In this document: one piece after another, positions 50,995 to 60,453 of the stretch | Layout of the letters: each line of letters begins with the position of its first letter | How positions within the stretch are numbered: position 1 is the stretch's first letter | Source: Bdellovibrio bacteriovorus | GTDB lineage: Bacteria > Bdellovibrionota > Bdellovibrionia > Bdellovibrionales > Bdellovibrionaceae | Assembly: GCF_002208115.1 (NCBI RefSeq) | Contig: NZ_CP020946.1 | Location: 3,596,001-3,660,000 of the forward strand | Length of the DNA: 64,000 nucleotides | Direction: 5' to 3' | The notes under the pieces: model-generated | What the model was told of the DNA's origin: nothing | Databases searched by the model: none | Seen by the model: only the letters and a program-made list of their open reading frames with translations | Program-made: the position numbers and the translations under genes

Positions 50995-51429
50995 ATGTTT
51001 AAGGAGTTCAAAACGTTTATCATGCGCGGCAATGTTCTGGACATGGCCGTGGGTATCATCATCGGTGCGGCGTTCGGCAAGATTGTTTCTTCATTTGTTG
51101 CTGACGTTTTAACGCCGATTCTTTCACTGGGCCTGGGCAAGGTGGACTTCTCAAATCTTTTTGTCGCCCTGAATGGAGAATCTTATCCAACGCTGGACGC
51201 TGCCAAAGCGGCTGGTGTGGCAACTGTGAACTACGGTATCTTTATCAACATGGTTCTGGATTTTGTTATCGTGGCCTTTGCCATCTTCCTGATTGTGAAA
51301 GCTGCCAACAAGATGAAAAAGGCTGAGGAACCAGCTCCGGTGACCACGAAAGAGTGTCCGGAATGCTGCTCTTCCATCCCGGTGAAGGCCCGCAAATGCG
51401 CTCACTGCGGAAGTGCGGTTGCTTCCTAG
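50995..51429 (+). CDS. mscL: Large-conductance mechanosensitive channel MscL with a C-terminal zinc ribbon, 144 aa
   Basis: TM1 ([26 protein letters not shown] given in parts, about 5-37) and TM2 ([23 protein letters not shown], about 75-100) are the MscL pair that opens at high turgor to let solutes out. An extra 26-residue tail (about 119-144) reads [21 protein letters not shown], two CxxC knuckles of zinc-ribbon type. Some MscL proteins carry such tails, but the role is unclear. It follows the DUF481 gene by 15 bases and is followed by a terminator. Confidence 0.93.
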   Translation: MFKEFKTFIMRGNVLDMAVGIIIGAAFGKIVSSFVADVLTPILSLGLGKVDFSNLFVALNGESYPTLDAAKAAGVATVNYGIFINMVLDFVIVAFAIFLIVKAANKMKKAEEPAPVTTKECPECCSSIPVKARKCAHCGSAVAS

Positions 51430-51454
51430 ACCTTTTCAGTTTCAAAACACCTCG

Positions 51455-51481
51455 AAGCCCGGTCCCAAGCCGGGCTTTTTT
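51455..51481 (+). terminator. Intrinsic terminator after mscL
   Basis: AAGCCCGG-TCCCAAG-CCGGGCTT followed by six T. Confidence 0.92.
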
Positions 51482-51532
51482 ATTTTCTTTTCCCGCCTGT
51501 ACTGGCTCTGGCCGAAATCTCATTGTGAGACG

Positions 51533-51560
51533 TAAACCTTTTAGGCAGGTCTGCCGATAA
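51533..51560 (+). promoter_or_regulatory. FliA (sigma-28)-like promoter for the coiled-coil secreted protein
   Basis: TAAA (51533-51536), 16-base spacer and an exact GCCGATAA (51553-51560). The known consensus spacer is 15, so this is one base long. The start would be near 51567, leaving a 40-base leader with GGGGAGGAAATCAA before the ATG at 51607. Confidence 0.45.
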
Positions 51561-51606
51561 TTGGTACTGGTATTGCACCACTCATTATCATCGGGGAGGA
51601 AATCAA

Positions 51607-52998
51607 ATGAATAAGATTTCAAGCTCTAAAAAAAATGCATCTGTCAAAACAGTTATCAACATCCTGAGCGTCCTTTCTTTGGTAGCCCCTTCCGTATCTT
51701 TGGCTGAAGGCCTTAGCTTTACCAAGTCCTCTGAAGAAGTCGCTGAAAGCAAAGCGGCTCGACTGCAATCGCAATGTTCCCAAGCTCGCAGTGAAATCAC
51801 GACTGCTAAGAATAAAATCGCCGAAGCCTGCCGCAAAGCCGGCATGGGTTCAGGATGCGCGGAAAAAGCCGCTGCCTGCTCCGAAACTTTGGGCACTGAT
51901 AGCTTTGACACCACTGACGCCATCGGCACTTTGATGGGTCTTCCGGCCGGCTCCAATATTGGTGGCTCTTGCCCACAGATGAATGGTCGCGACTATTACG
52001 ACGAAAAAAAGCGCCTTGAAACCGAGATCAAAGACACTCAAAAAGACATCGCCGAACTGGCTGATGATGAAGCTGAGATCAAAGAGACGTTCAATACGAC
52101 CATTCAGGAACTGCAACAGGCTCTGACCGATGCCCAACAGGAACTGGAAGAAACTAAGACGTCATTGGATGAGCAAGAGCGTGAAAAGATCTCTGAGTTC
52201 CAGGCCAGCCAAAATGCTGCCAAAGAAAAGCTGCGCGAATACAACTCCAAAATCATCGCTTTGCGTTCTGAGATGACCAATGCCGTTCGTGAAAAAGCGA
52301 CCAAAATGCTGGAATTAACGGCAGAAACATCCAAGTATGCTTGTAATCAGGAATACACCAAGGCCGCTGAATCCTATGGCAAAGTGAACGCGACCTCCAA
52401 CAAAAGCCATATTTCCAAAGCCAAAGCACAAAAAGCTGCGGCTTTGGATGCGTTCAACAAATGTATGAACCGCTTCCAGCAGGCTCGAATTTCTTTGAAC
52501 GAACAAAGTGCCGCAAAAATGGAATCCATCAACGACCAGATCCGCAATGCTGAAGCCAGCACCGACGAACTGAATGATTCTTTGAATCTGGCTTCCACGC
52601 AGTTGGATCAGATGAAAGCGGACACTGCCAAAAGAAAAACTCAGGCCGAAAAGAAGGTCACTGACCTGATGACCCTGACTCAGAACAAGATGCAGGCGGC
52701 TCAGGAAAACATGCAGACCAAACTAAAAGCCCTGGCTACTAAACAGCAGAGCTACACCGAGGCCTTGAACCGGGCGAACAACTCTTTGATGACTTTGGGT
52801 CCTGCGCCAAAACGTGGTGCGGAATACACATCTGAGGAAGCCTCCAGTGAAATCTCCGCGCAAACTGAGATTATTGAAGATGTAAAGGCGACTGTAGCTT
52901 CGAATTCCGAACTGGCCGCTCAATGCCACCTGGGTGATGCAGCAAAAGGATCCTCAAAACGTTCCCGCAGCTCGGGCTCCAAATCAGGCAGAAAGTAA
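51607..52998 (+). CDS. Secreted coiled-coil protein of unknown function, 463 aa
   Basis: Signal peptide about 1-33 (VINILSVLSLVAPSVSLA). Most of the mature protein is coiled coil with Glu/Lys/Gln/Ala heptads (about 130-215 and 270-390), broken by a Cys-containing, less charged stretch (about 60-110: CRKAGMGSGCAEKAAACS) and ending with a basic Ser/Lys/Arg tail (SSKRSRSSGSKSGRK). No known family. A scaffold or structural surface protein is plausible. GGGGAGG precedes the start, and a FliA-type promoter motif lies upstream. Confidence 0.65.
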   Translation: MNKISSSKKNASVKTVINILSVLSLVAPSVSLAEGLSFTKSSEEVAESKAARLQSQCSQARSEITTAKNKIAEACRKAGMGSGCAEKAAACSETLGTDSFDTTDAIGTLMGLPAGSNIGGSCPQMNGRDYYDEKKRLETEIKDTQKDIAELADDEAEIKETFNTTIQELQQALTDAQQELEETKTSLDEQEREKISEFQASQNAAKEKLREYNSKIIALRSEMTNAVREKATKMLELTAETSKYACNQEYTKAAESYGKVNATSNKSHISKAKAQKAAALDAFNKCMNRFQQARISLNEQSAAKMESINDQIRNAEASTDELNDSLNLASTQLDQMKADTAKRKTQAEKKVTDLMTLTQNKMQAAQENMQTKLKALATKQQSYTEALNRANNSLMTLGPAPKRGAEYTSEEASSEISAQTEIIEDVKATVASNSELAAQCHLGDAAKGSSKRSRSSGSKSGRK

Positions 52999-53052
52999 GA
53001 CCCAGCCTTCGGGCCAGTGTCCCTAGACCCTACCCATTTGCACTGTTAGAAT

Positions 53053-53075
53053 GGGGGCTTATTAAAGGAGCCCCC
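53053..53075 (+). promoter_or_regulatory. Hairpin covering the ribosome-binding site of the PBP1A gene
   Basis: GGGGGCT (53053-53059) pairs perfectly with AGCCCCC (53069-53075) across a 9-base loop that contains the first part of the Shine-Dalgarno AAAGGAG (53064-53070), so half of the ribosome site is in the stem. No T-run follows, so it is a leader structure and not a terminator. Confidence 0.55.
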
Positions 53076-53079
53076 CACA

Positions 53080-55755
53080 GTGTTAAAAAAGATCCTGCTA
53101 TTTTGCGTCGCCCTCGGTCTTGTCGGCATCCTCGGTGTCTACCTCATCATTCAGTCTGTCAGATCCGGCCTGCCACAATTGATCACTGTGAAAGACTACC
53201 AGCCCCTGCTGGTCAGTCAGGTCTATGATCGCAACAACAAGAAAATCGGTGAGTTCTTCCGCGAACGCCGCACCTTGGTTCCTTACGAAAAGATTCCAAA
53301 GAATCTTGTTAATGCGTTCCTGGCGGCCGAAGATGATCAGTTCTTCTCGCACAAAGGGATCAATCCCCAAGCGATCTTCCGTGCGGCATTAGCCAACCTG
53401 CGCGCCGGTCGTTCCGTTCAAGGGGGATCGACGATCACGCAACAGGTGGCAAAAACACTGCTTCTGTCCTCTGAAAAAACTCTGACCCGAAAATTGCGTG
53501 ATATTCTTCTGGCAATTGAGATGGAAAAGAATCTGAGCAAGGAAGACATCCTTTTCCTTTACCTGAATCAGATCTATTTCGGTCAGGGAGCTTACGGTGT
53601 TGAACAGGCCGCCCAGACTTATTATCGCAAACCGGTTTCCAAACTGACTTTGTCCGAAATGGCAATCCTGGCGGGTCTTCCTCAGGCTCCTTCCCGTTAC
53701 AGCCCGGTTTCAAATCCTTTGCGCGCCAAAGAACGTCAGATCTATGTTCTGCGCCGCATGGCTGATGTGGGTTACGTTAGCAAAGAAGAGTCCGAAGCGG
53801 CCATCAAAGAGCCGGTGAAGGTTTACGTTCGCGAAAACTACGAAGAGTATGCTCCGTTCTATCTGGAAACTGTTCGTCAGTTGCTGGTGAATCAACTGGG
53901 TGAAGACATGGTTCTGGACAAGGGCCTGAAAATTTACACCAGCCTTGATCTGACCAAGCAAATGGCAGCGCAAGAATCTGTAAAGGAGGGCTTGAAATCC
54001 CTGGATAAGCGTCAGGGTTATCGTGGTCCTTCCAAAAACCTATCTGATGAAGACGCTATTGAAGAGTTCCTGAAAGAAAATCAAAAGAAGCTGATCTCGG
54101 ACTTCACTCCGGAAAGAACCATTCTGCCGGACGGAAAGTTCGCCGATATCGTGCCGGTGAAATCAGCGCAGGATGAAAAGCTGCATCCGTTGCTGCCTCC
54201 GTATATCAAACTGAAAGACACCGTGAATGGTGTCGTTGAAAAAGTCGACGATGCGCTGGGTTTGGTTTACGTGAAACTGCCAGAGACTCGCGGCGTGATT
54301 GACATTGAAACCATGACTTGGGCCCGCAAACCGGATTCCGAGGCTCGCTATGACCTGGCCGCGATCAAAAAACCTTCTGAAGCGCTGAAGAAAGGCGATG
54401 TGATTCTGGTGAAAGTGGTCGCAGATCAATTCAACTCCACTCGACTGGCCAGCAAGAAAAAAGGCCAGCCGACTGCTGCCGCACCCGACTTAAGCAAATT
54501 CATCGGTCTTGAACTGGATCAGGAACCACTTGTTGAAGGGGCCTTGATTTCATTTGATCAGGAAAATCAGGATGTCCTGGCGATGGTGGGTGGATCCAAC
54601 TTCGCAAAAAGTGAATTCAATCGTGCAATTCAAGCTCCCCGCCAGACAGGCTCTGCATTCAAAGCAATCGTCTACGCTTCGGCCCTGGAAAAGGGCTATA
54701 CTCCGGCAACTCCGATCATGGATGCCCCGATTGTATACGAAGAAGGCGGCGCCGCTGACGATGCTGAAGGTCAGGGTGACATGAAGGTTTGGAAGCCATC
54801 CAATCACTCCAAAAGCTTCGGTGGCGACATTCTGTTCCGCAACGCTTTGGTCAAATCTTTGAATATCCCGACAGTAAAAATCATCGAGGATGTTGGTGTT
54901 CCATGGTCTATGGAATACGCTCGTCGCCTGGGAATCTACAGTCCGTTGAATCCGGACTTTACACTGGCCCTGGGCTCCAGCAGTGTGACTTTGTATGAAA
55001 TGACCAAAGCCTTTGCTGAATTTGGTCGCCTTGGAAAAAGACTTTCCCCGCTGCTGATTCACAAGGTGGATGATGCCAATGGCAAGAATCTGCTAAAAAC
55101 CGTGTCTTTGGATGCTCGTTTTGACAAAGAGATCAAAGCCATCAATGACGGTTTCGAAGAGCGTCGCAAAGCCTTCCTGGAAGCCATGAACGATCCAGCC
55201 AAGATCGAAGAAATGAAAAAGAAGGAAGGCAAGAATGCCAAACTTGATCCAAGCATCTTCTTCCAGGATGCTGATCAGCTGATTCGCCCTTCCACTGCTT
55301 ATGTCATGACAACCTTGTTGAAAGGTGTTGTTGAAGACGCTGGCGGTACTGGTGGTCGCGCAAGAGCGGTGGGTCGCGAAGTGGCTGGCAAAACAGGTTC
55401 CACGAACAACTACTTTGACGCGTGGTTTATCGGCTACAGCCCGCAGATCTCCACTGGTGTATGGGTGGGCTTTGACAAAGAAAAAAGCTTGGGTAAAGGC
55501 GAGGTCGGTGGACGCTCTGCTTTGCCGATTTGGGTGGACTACATGAAAGCGGCTCACGAAGGTCTTCCGCAGATGACTTTCCCCGTGCCGGACGGTATTG
55601 TGTTTGCTAATATCGACAGCGAAACAGGTAAACTGGCTTCGGCTTCAACCAAGAAGATCATTCGTCAGGCTTTCGTTGAAGGGACTGAACCTACAGCCGC
55701 TTCGAACAAAGCAGAAGAAGCGACTGACTTCTACAAACAGGATTTATCGGAATGA
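53080..55755 (+). CDS. mrcA: Bifunctional penicillin-binding protein 1A, 891 aa
   Basis: Builds peptidoglycan glycan strands and cross-links them. TM at about 3-25; glycosyltransferase GT51 motifs EDDQFFSHKGINPQAIFRA, RSVQGGSTITQQVAKTLLL, and YLNQIYFGQGAYGVEQAAQ; transpeptidase motifs SxxK in QTGSAFKAIV, SxN in VKSLNIPTV and KTG in AGKTGSTNNYFDAWF. An extra domain (about 325-480) between them is typical of class A PBPs. The start is GTG at 53080 with AAAGGAG partly hidden in a hairpin. It overlaps uvrA by 4 bases. Confidence 0.95.
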   Translation: MLKKILLFCVALGLVGILGVYLIIQSVRSGLPQLITVKDYQPLLVSQVYDRNNKKIGEFFRERRTLVPYEKIPKNLVNAFLAAEDDQFFSHKGINPQAIFRAALANLRAGRSVQGGSTITQQVAKTLLLSSEKTLTRKLRDILLAIEMEKNLSKEDILFLYLNQIYFGQGAYGVEQAAQTYYRKPVSKLTLSEMAILAGLPQAPSRYSPVSNPLRAKERQIYVLRRMADVGYVSKEESEAAIKEPVKVYVRENYEEYAPFYLETVRQLLVNQLGEDMVLDKGLKIYTSLDLTKQMAAQESVKEGLKSLDKRQGYRGPSKNLSDEDAIEEFLKENQKKLISDFTPERTILPDGKFADIVPVKSAQDEKLHPLLPPYIKLKDTVNGVVEKVDDALGLVYVKLPETRGVIDIETMTWARKPDSEARYDLAAIKKPSEALKKGDVILVKVVADQFNSTRLASKKKGQPTAAAPDLSKFIGLELDQEPLVEGALISFDQENQDVLAMVGGSNFAKSEFNRAIQAPRQTGSAFKAIVYASALEKGYTPATPIMDAPIVYEEGGAADDAEGQGDMKVWKPSNHSKSFGGDILFRNALVKSLNIPTVKIIEDVGVPWSMEYARRLGIYSPLNPDFTLALGSSSVTLYEMTKAFAEFGRLGKRLSPLLIHKVDDANGKNLLKTVSLDARFDKEIKAINDGFEERRKAFLEAMNDPAKIEEMKKKEGKNAKLDPSIFFQDADQLIRPSTAYVMTTLLKGVVEDAGGTGGRARAVGREVAGKTGSTNNYFDAWFIGYSPQISTGVWVGFDKEKSLGKGEVGGRSALPIWVDYMKAAHEGLPQMTFPVPDGIVFANIDSETGKLASASTKKIIRQAFVEGTEPTAASNKAEEATDFYKQDLSE

Positions 55756-58700
55756 AGGATATTCACCTCTGGGGGGTGAAACAAAACAATCTTAAGAACA
55801 TTGAGGTCAAGATCCCGGTTGGTTCCATGACTGTGATCTGCGGCCCCAGTGGTTCCGGGAAATCTTCCCTGGCCTTCGAAACTCTGTTTGCCGAAGGTCA
55901 GCGCCGTTTTATCGAAAGCATGTCCAACTATGCCCGTCAGTTTCTGAACAAAGCTCCGAAACCGGACATCGAAGGCATCAATAATATTCCCCCGGCGATT
56001 TCGATTGAACAAAAGAATACGGTTAAAAGCTCCCGATCGACCGTGGGAACCACGACCGAAATCATCGACTATCTTCGACTGCTTTACGAAAAAATCGGGA
56101 AATCCTACTGCCCGACTCACCACTGCCCCACTGAAAAAGAAAGTGTGACCGAAGCCACCGACAAGGTTCTAAAGAACTTTGCCGGAAAGCGCGGTTATCT
56201 TCTGGTAGAAATCAATTCTGAAGGCCGGGTGGCTGAAGGCAAAAAGCTTCATTCACTTCTTTTGCAGGACGGCTACCTTCGTATCTACATCCCAAAAGTG
56301 ACCGAGGTTAAAAAGCCTGCAGCAAAAGCTGCTGGTAAAAAAACCAAAGCTTCCGGCAAGAAGGCCTCCAAAAAAGTGGAGGCTCCAGAAGTCGTTCCCA
56401 CAAATCCTGGCGGCCTGACCAATGAAGAAATGGGTACGGTCGTCGAAATTGGCGAAGCCGCCGCAATCAAAAAAGGTCTGCCTAAAGAAACGTTCTATCT
56501 GGTGATCGACCGTATGTCTTTCAACGAGGATGAACGCGGCCGACTGGCAGATTCACTGACTCAAGCCTATGAAGCCAGCATCAAATACAACACTCATCTG
56601 ATCACCCGCCGAGCGACCATTCTTTCCACTGATGGAGAGCGCCTGCAAGTCAGCGAAGAAGCGTCCTGTCCGGTGTGTGGCTACACTCCGCCACCACTGA
56701 GCTCGAAACTTTTCAGCTTTAATTCTCCGATCGGGGCCTGCCCAACCTGCAAAGGCTTCGGTAATATCCTGGACATCGACGAAGAAAAAGTGATTCCAAA
56801 TCCGAATTTGAGCCTGGCTCAAGGGGCCTTAAGCCCGCTCTGGATGCCCAGTGCGGCTCATGAAAAAAAGCAGCTGCTTGCGTACTGCAAAAAAACCAAG
56901 ATCGACACACACACACCTTGGAAAGACCTTCCAAAAGCGGAACGTGATGTGATCTGGAATGGAAATAAAGATTTCTTCGGCGTGCGGGGCCTGTTTGAAT
57001 ACTTGGATCAGATCAAATACAAAATGCACGTGCGTGTGTTTATTTCCCGCTTCCGCAGTCCGTTCCAGTGCCCGACTTGCAAAGGCGCACGCCTGCGCAC
57101 GGAAGCCAATCACGTTCTAATTGCCAACTCGAATATCAATGATCTTTCCAATTTGACGATTGAGGACCTGAATACCTTCTTCCAAAAACTGGAAGTCACG
57201 CCATTCCAGCAGGAAGTAGCGGGTGAAGTGTTAAAACAAATCCGCTCACGCCTGGAATTCCTGATGCGTGTCGGGGTTCATTATCTGTCCCTAGGACGAG
57301 AAACCCGCACACTGTCCGGCGGAGAATATCAGCGTTTGATCTTGGCCAACCAACTGGGCATGGGTCTTTCTCAAGCCTTGTATGTGTTAGATGAACCGAC
57401 TGTGGGTCTGCACCCGCGCGACAACGACCGCCTGATTTCGATCCTGAAGGATCTTAAAGACCTTGGAAACACCTTGGTCATCGTTGAACACGATCACGAT
57501 GTGATCAAAGCCAGCGAGCACATCATCGAAATGGGTCCTGGCTCTGGATACCTAGGTGGTGAGGTTGTTTACTCTGGCACCACTGAAAAATTCTATGACT
57601 ATGAAAAGTCCAACACCGTTCCGTTCCTGAAGCCTTCCAAAAACTGGCAGGCTTTACGCACGATTCGCCCGGTGGATGTCGATAACTACAAGGTTAAGAT
57701 TGAACTCAAAGGCGCCAAAGGCCACAACCTGAAGAATCTGGATGTGGTCTTCCCGCTGAATCGTCTGGTGACCGTAACGGGCGTCAGTGGCTCAGGCAAA
57801 TCGACTTTGATCTCAAAAACTCTTTATCCGGCCTTGGCTCGCGCTTTGGATATTGAATACATGCCAGCGCAGGACTATTCCGGCTTGGATGGCGTGGAGC
57901 ATATCAAGAACGTACTGCTAATCGACCAGTCCCCGATTGGTAAATCCGCGCGAAGCTCACCGATCACTTACCTGAAGGCGTTTGATGCCATTCGTATGAT
58001 CATGTCGACAACCCCTGAATCCCAGTCCCGTGGTTACACGGCCGGAACCTTCAGTTTGAATGTGGATGGCGGACGCTGCCCGGCCTGCAAAGGCACAGGC
58101 TATGAGGAAATCGACATGATGTTCATGGATAACGTGGTTATCCCATGTGACGTTTGTGACGGTAAAAAGTACCGTCCCGAGATCCTGGAAATTCAGTACA
58201 AAAACAAAAATATTCACGAAATTCTTTCAATGACCGTGAATGAAGCCATGAATTTCTTCGTGGCTCACCCGAATATCCGTAAGCCTTTGAGCGTACTAAA
58301 AGAAGTGGGTCTGGATTACCTGCAACTGGGGCAACCGGCCAATTCTTTAAGCGGTGGGGAATCCCAGCGTCTGAAAATCGCCAAAGAACTGTCTCAAGTC
58401 CAACAGAAGTCCACCCTGTACATCCTGGATGAGCCGACCACCGGTCTGCACTTCCGCGAGGTCGAGCTTTTGATGAAGGTTTTGAACAAGCTGATCGAGA
58501 CTGGCGGCAGCGTCGTCGTCGTGGAGCACAATTTGGATGTGATCCGCGGTTCAGATTATGTGATTGACCTCGGTCCCGAAGCAGGTAAAAAAGGCGGAAA
58601 CATTGTGGCTACGGGCACTCCGGACGACATCATGAAAGTGAAGAAAAGTCTGACGGGGCAATATCTCAAGCGTTATATCGAGAGCCACCAAACCTCGTAA
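55752..58700 (+). CDS. uvrA: UvrA excinuclease ATPase subunit, 982 aa
   Basis: DNA damage sensor of nucleotide excision repair. Two ABC modules: Walker A VICGPSGSGKSSLAFETLFAEG and TVTGVSGSGKSTLISKTL; signatures LSGGEYQRLILANQ and LSGGESQRLKIAKEL; Walker B LYVLDEPTVGLH and LYILDEPTTGLHFRE. Zinc modules CPVCGY...CPTCKGFG and CPACKGTGYEE...CDVCDGKKY are intact. An Ala/Lys-rich insert lies at about 180-215 (KKPAAKAAGKKTKASGKKAS), in or near the UvrB-binding region, and is unusual. The start overlaps PBP1A by 4 bases (ATGA), so repair and wall synthesis are coupled in one transcript. Confidence 0.95.
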   Translation: MKDIHLWGVKQNNLKNIEVKIPVGSMTVICGPSGSGKSSLAFETLFAEGQRRFIESMSNYARQFLNKAPKPDIEGINNIPPAISIEQKNTVKSSRSTVGTTTEIIDYLRLLYEKIGKSYCPTHHCPTEKESVTEATDKVLKNFAGKRGYLLVEINSEGRVAEGKKLHSLLLQDGYLRIYIPKVTEVKKPAAKAAGKKTKASGKKASKKVEAPEVVPTNPGGLTNEEMGTVVEIGEAAAIKKGLPKETFYLVIDRMSFNEDERGRLADSLTQAYEASIKYNTHLITRRATILSTDGERLQVSEEASCPVCGYTPPPLSSKLFSFNSPIGACPTCKGFGNILDIDEEKVIPNPNLSLAQGALSPLWMPSAAHEKKQLLAYCKKTKIDTHTPWKDLPKAERDVIWNGNKDFFGVRGLFEYLDQIKYKMHVRVFISRFRSPFQCPTCKGARLRTEANHVLIANSNINDLSNLTIEDLNTFFQKLEVTPFQQEVAGEVLKQIRSRLEFLMRVGVHYLSLGRETRTLSGGEYQRLILANQLGMGLSQALYVLDEPTVGLHPRDNDRLISILKDLKDLGNTLVIVEHDHDVIKASEHIIEMGPGSGYLGGEVVYSGTTEKFYDYEKSNTVPFLKPSKNWQALRTIRPVDVDNYKVKIELKGAKGHNLKNLDVVFPLNRLVTVTGVSGSGKSTLISKTLYPALARALDIEYMPAQDYSGLDGVEHIKNVLLIDQSPIGKSARSSPITYLKAFDAIRMIMSTTPESQSRGYTAGTFSLNVDGGRCPACKGTGYEEIDMMFMDNVVIPCDVCDGKKYRPEILEIQYKNKNIHEILSMTVNEAMNFFVAHPNIRKPLSVLKEVGLDYLQLGQPANSLSGGESQRLKIAKELSQVQQKSTLYILDEPTTGLHFREVELLMKVLNKLIETGGSVVVVEHNLDVIRGSDYVIDLGPEAGKKGGNIVATGTPDDIMKVKKSLTGQYLKRYIESHQTS

Positions 58701-58711
58701 TCTGGAAACAA

Positions 58712-60433
58712 ATGATGTCACCTGAAATCAAGAAACTCCTGGGCGAACTTAAACAGTACAAAAGCACCCTTTACATCGTCGCCGCAACAGGGATTCTGAA
58801 CGCACTGGCAACCACTCAACTGGCCTATATGATCAAGGGTCTGTTTGACGGGCTGTCTGCAAACCAGCAGCAAGCCATGGCCACCCTTGTGCCGATAGCA
58901 TTGGGTTTGGCTCTGGTTCAGGCGACGTCCCGCTACTTCCACATTTATCTGATGAACTACACGGCTGAACGTGTGGTTCAGGGATTGCGCCAGAAGCTTC
59001 AGCAGAAGTTCATGCGCCTGAATCTGTCCTTCCATAACAACTATGCCGCGGGTTCCGGCGGTTTGATCAGCCGTATTCTGAATGATATTCGCATCATCCA
59101 GGATGGCCTGCGCGTCGTGGCTGACATCTTTCTGTATCCACTGATGCTTGTGGGTTTGTTAATCAATCTGATCCGCATCGACTGGAAGCTGACCCTGGCA
59201 ACCTTCCTGATTGCTCCGTTGATTGCCGTCATTCTAAAAAATATCGCGCGCAGCATGCGCAAGTACATCCCCCAGGAACGCGATGTGATGGAGTACATGA
59301 CCTCCACCATCAAGGAAAGTCTGGACGGCGTTCGCATCATTCAATCCTTCAATCTTGAAAAAGACATGGGCGAGCGCCTGATCAAGGAATCCGACAAGTA
59401 CCTTGGTATTCGCAAGACCATCTACAAACGCCAGGAAGCCAGTGGTCCGGTGACTGAATTCCTGGCCACAGCGATTGTACTTTGTGTGTTCATGTACGTG
59501 AGTTATGAAATCGCCGCTGGTCGCAGCACACCAGGCACATTCGTGGGCTTTGTGGCTTCTCTGCTGATGATCAATCAGCCCATAAAGCGTGTTCAGGAAG
59601 CTTATGTGCGCATTCAGGAAGTGACCATTTCCCTGCGCCGTATCTTTGAAATCATTGAAAACGAATCAGAGGTTCCTCAAGTTGCCAATCCGGTTCCTTT
59701 CCCGAAAGACTGGAAGAAGATCACATATAAAAACGTAAGCTTCAGCTATGGCAAAGAAATGATCCTGAAGAACCTGAATCTTGAAATCAACCGCGGCGAA
59801 GTGGTTGCCCTGGTCGGCGCCAGCGGCAGCGGCAAATCCACCATCGTGAATTTGCTGGAAAGATTCTTTGACCCCACCTCTGGTGAAATCCTGATTGATG
59901 ACGTGAACATCCACCACATCGGTTTGCAGGATCTGCGCCGTAATGTCGCACTGGTGACTCAGGATGTGTTCCTGTTCAGCGATACCATTGAAAAGAACAT
60001 CTGGGCTGGTGATTACAACCGCACCCGCGAAGACATCCCTGCCATGGCAAAGCTGGCCAATGCCCATGACTTCATCATGAAGACACCACAAGGTTATCAG
60101 AGCCGCGTGGGTGACCGCGGAAATCTTCTTTCCGGTGGTGAAAAACAACGCATCAGTATTGCGCGAGCGATGTTTAAAGATGCCCCGGTACTGATCCTGG
60201 ATGAAGCGACCAGTGCCTTGGATACTGCCAGTGAAATTGAAGTCCAAAAAGGTATTGATCACCTGATGGAAGGCCGCACAGCTCTGGTGATTGCACACCG
60301 CCTGTCGACAATTCAAAAAGCTGACAAGATCGTCGTCATGAAATCAGGTGAAATCGCCGAGATCGGAACTCACAAAGACCTCATGTCAAATGAGGGCGAA
60401 TACTTCCGTTTCCACAGTTTGCAACACACTTAG
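58712..60433 (+). CDS. msbA: MsbA-like ABC exporter, 573 aa
   Basis: A half-transporter with six TMs in the N-terminal 320 residues (KSTLYIVAATGILNALATTQ, AQMATLVPIALGLALVQAT-like TM pairs) followed by an ATPase: Walker A LVGASGSGKSTIVNLLERFF, signature LLSGGEKQRISIARAMF, Walker B VLILDEATSALD. Homodimeric exporters of this kind flip lipid A core or related lipids. Substrate is inferred from family only. It follows uvrA by 11 bases. MMSP gives two possible starts. Confidence 0.9.
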   Translation: MMSPEIKKLLGELKQYKSTLYIVAATGILNALATTQLAYMIKGLFDGLSANQQQAMATLVPIALGLALVQATSRYFHIYLMNYTAERVVQGLRQKLQQKFMRLNLSFHNNYAAGSGGLISRILNDIRIIQDGLRVVADIFLYPLMLVGLLINLIRIDWKLTLATFLIAPLIAVILKNIARSMRKYIPQERDVMEYMTSTIKESLDGVRIIQSFNLEKDMGERLIKESDKYLGIRKTIYKRQEASGPVTEFLATAIVLCVFMYVSYEIAAGRSTPGTFVGFVASLLMINQPIKRVQEAYVRIQEVTISLRRIFEIIENESEVPQVANPVPFPKDWKKITYKNVSFSYGKEMILKNLNLEINRGEVVALVGASGSGKSTIVNLLERFFDPTSGEILIDDVNIHHIGLQDLRRNVALVTQDVFLFSDTIEKNIWAGDYNRTREDIPAMAKLANAHDFIMKTPQGYQSRVGDRGNLLSGGEKQRISIARAMFKDAPVLILDEATSALDTASEIEVQKGIDHLMEGRTALVIAHRLSTIQKADKIVVMKSGEIAEIGTHKDLMSNEGEYFRFHSLQHT

Positions 60434-60453
60434 TTCTATGATCTAAATAAAGT

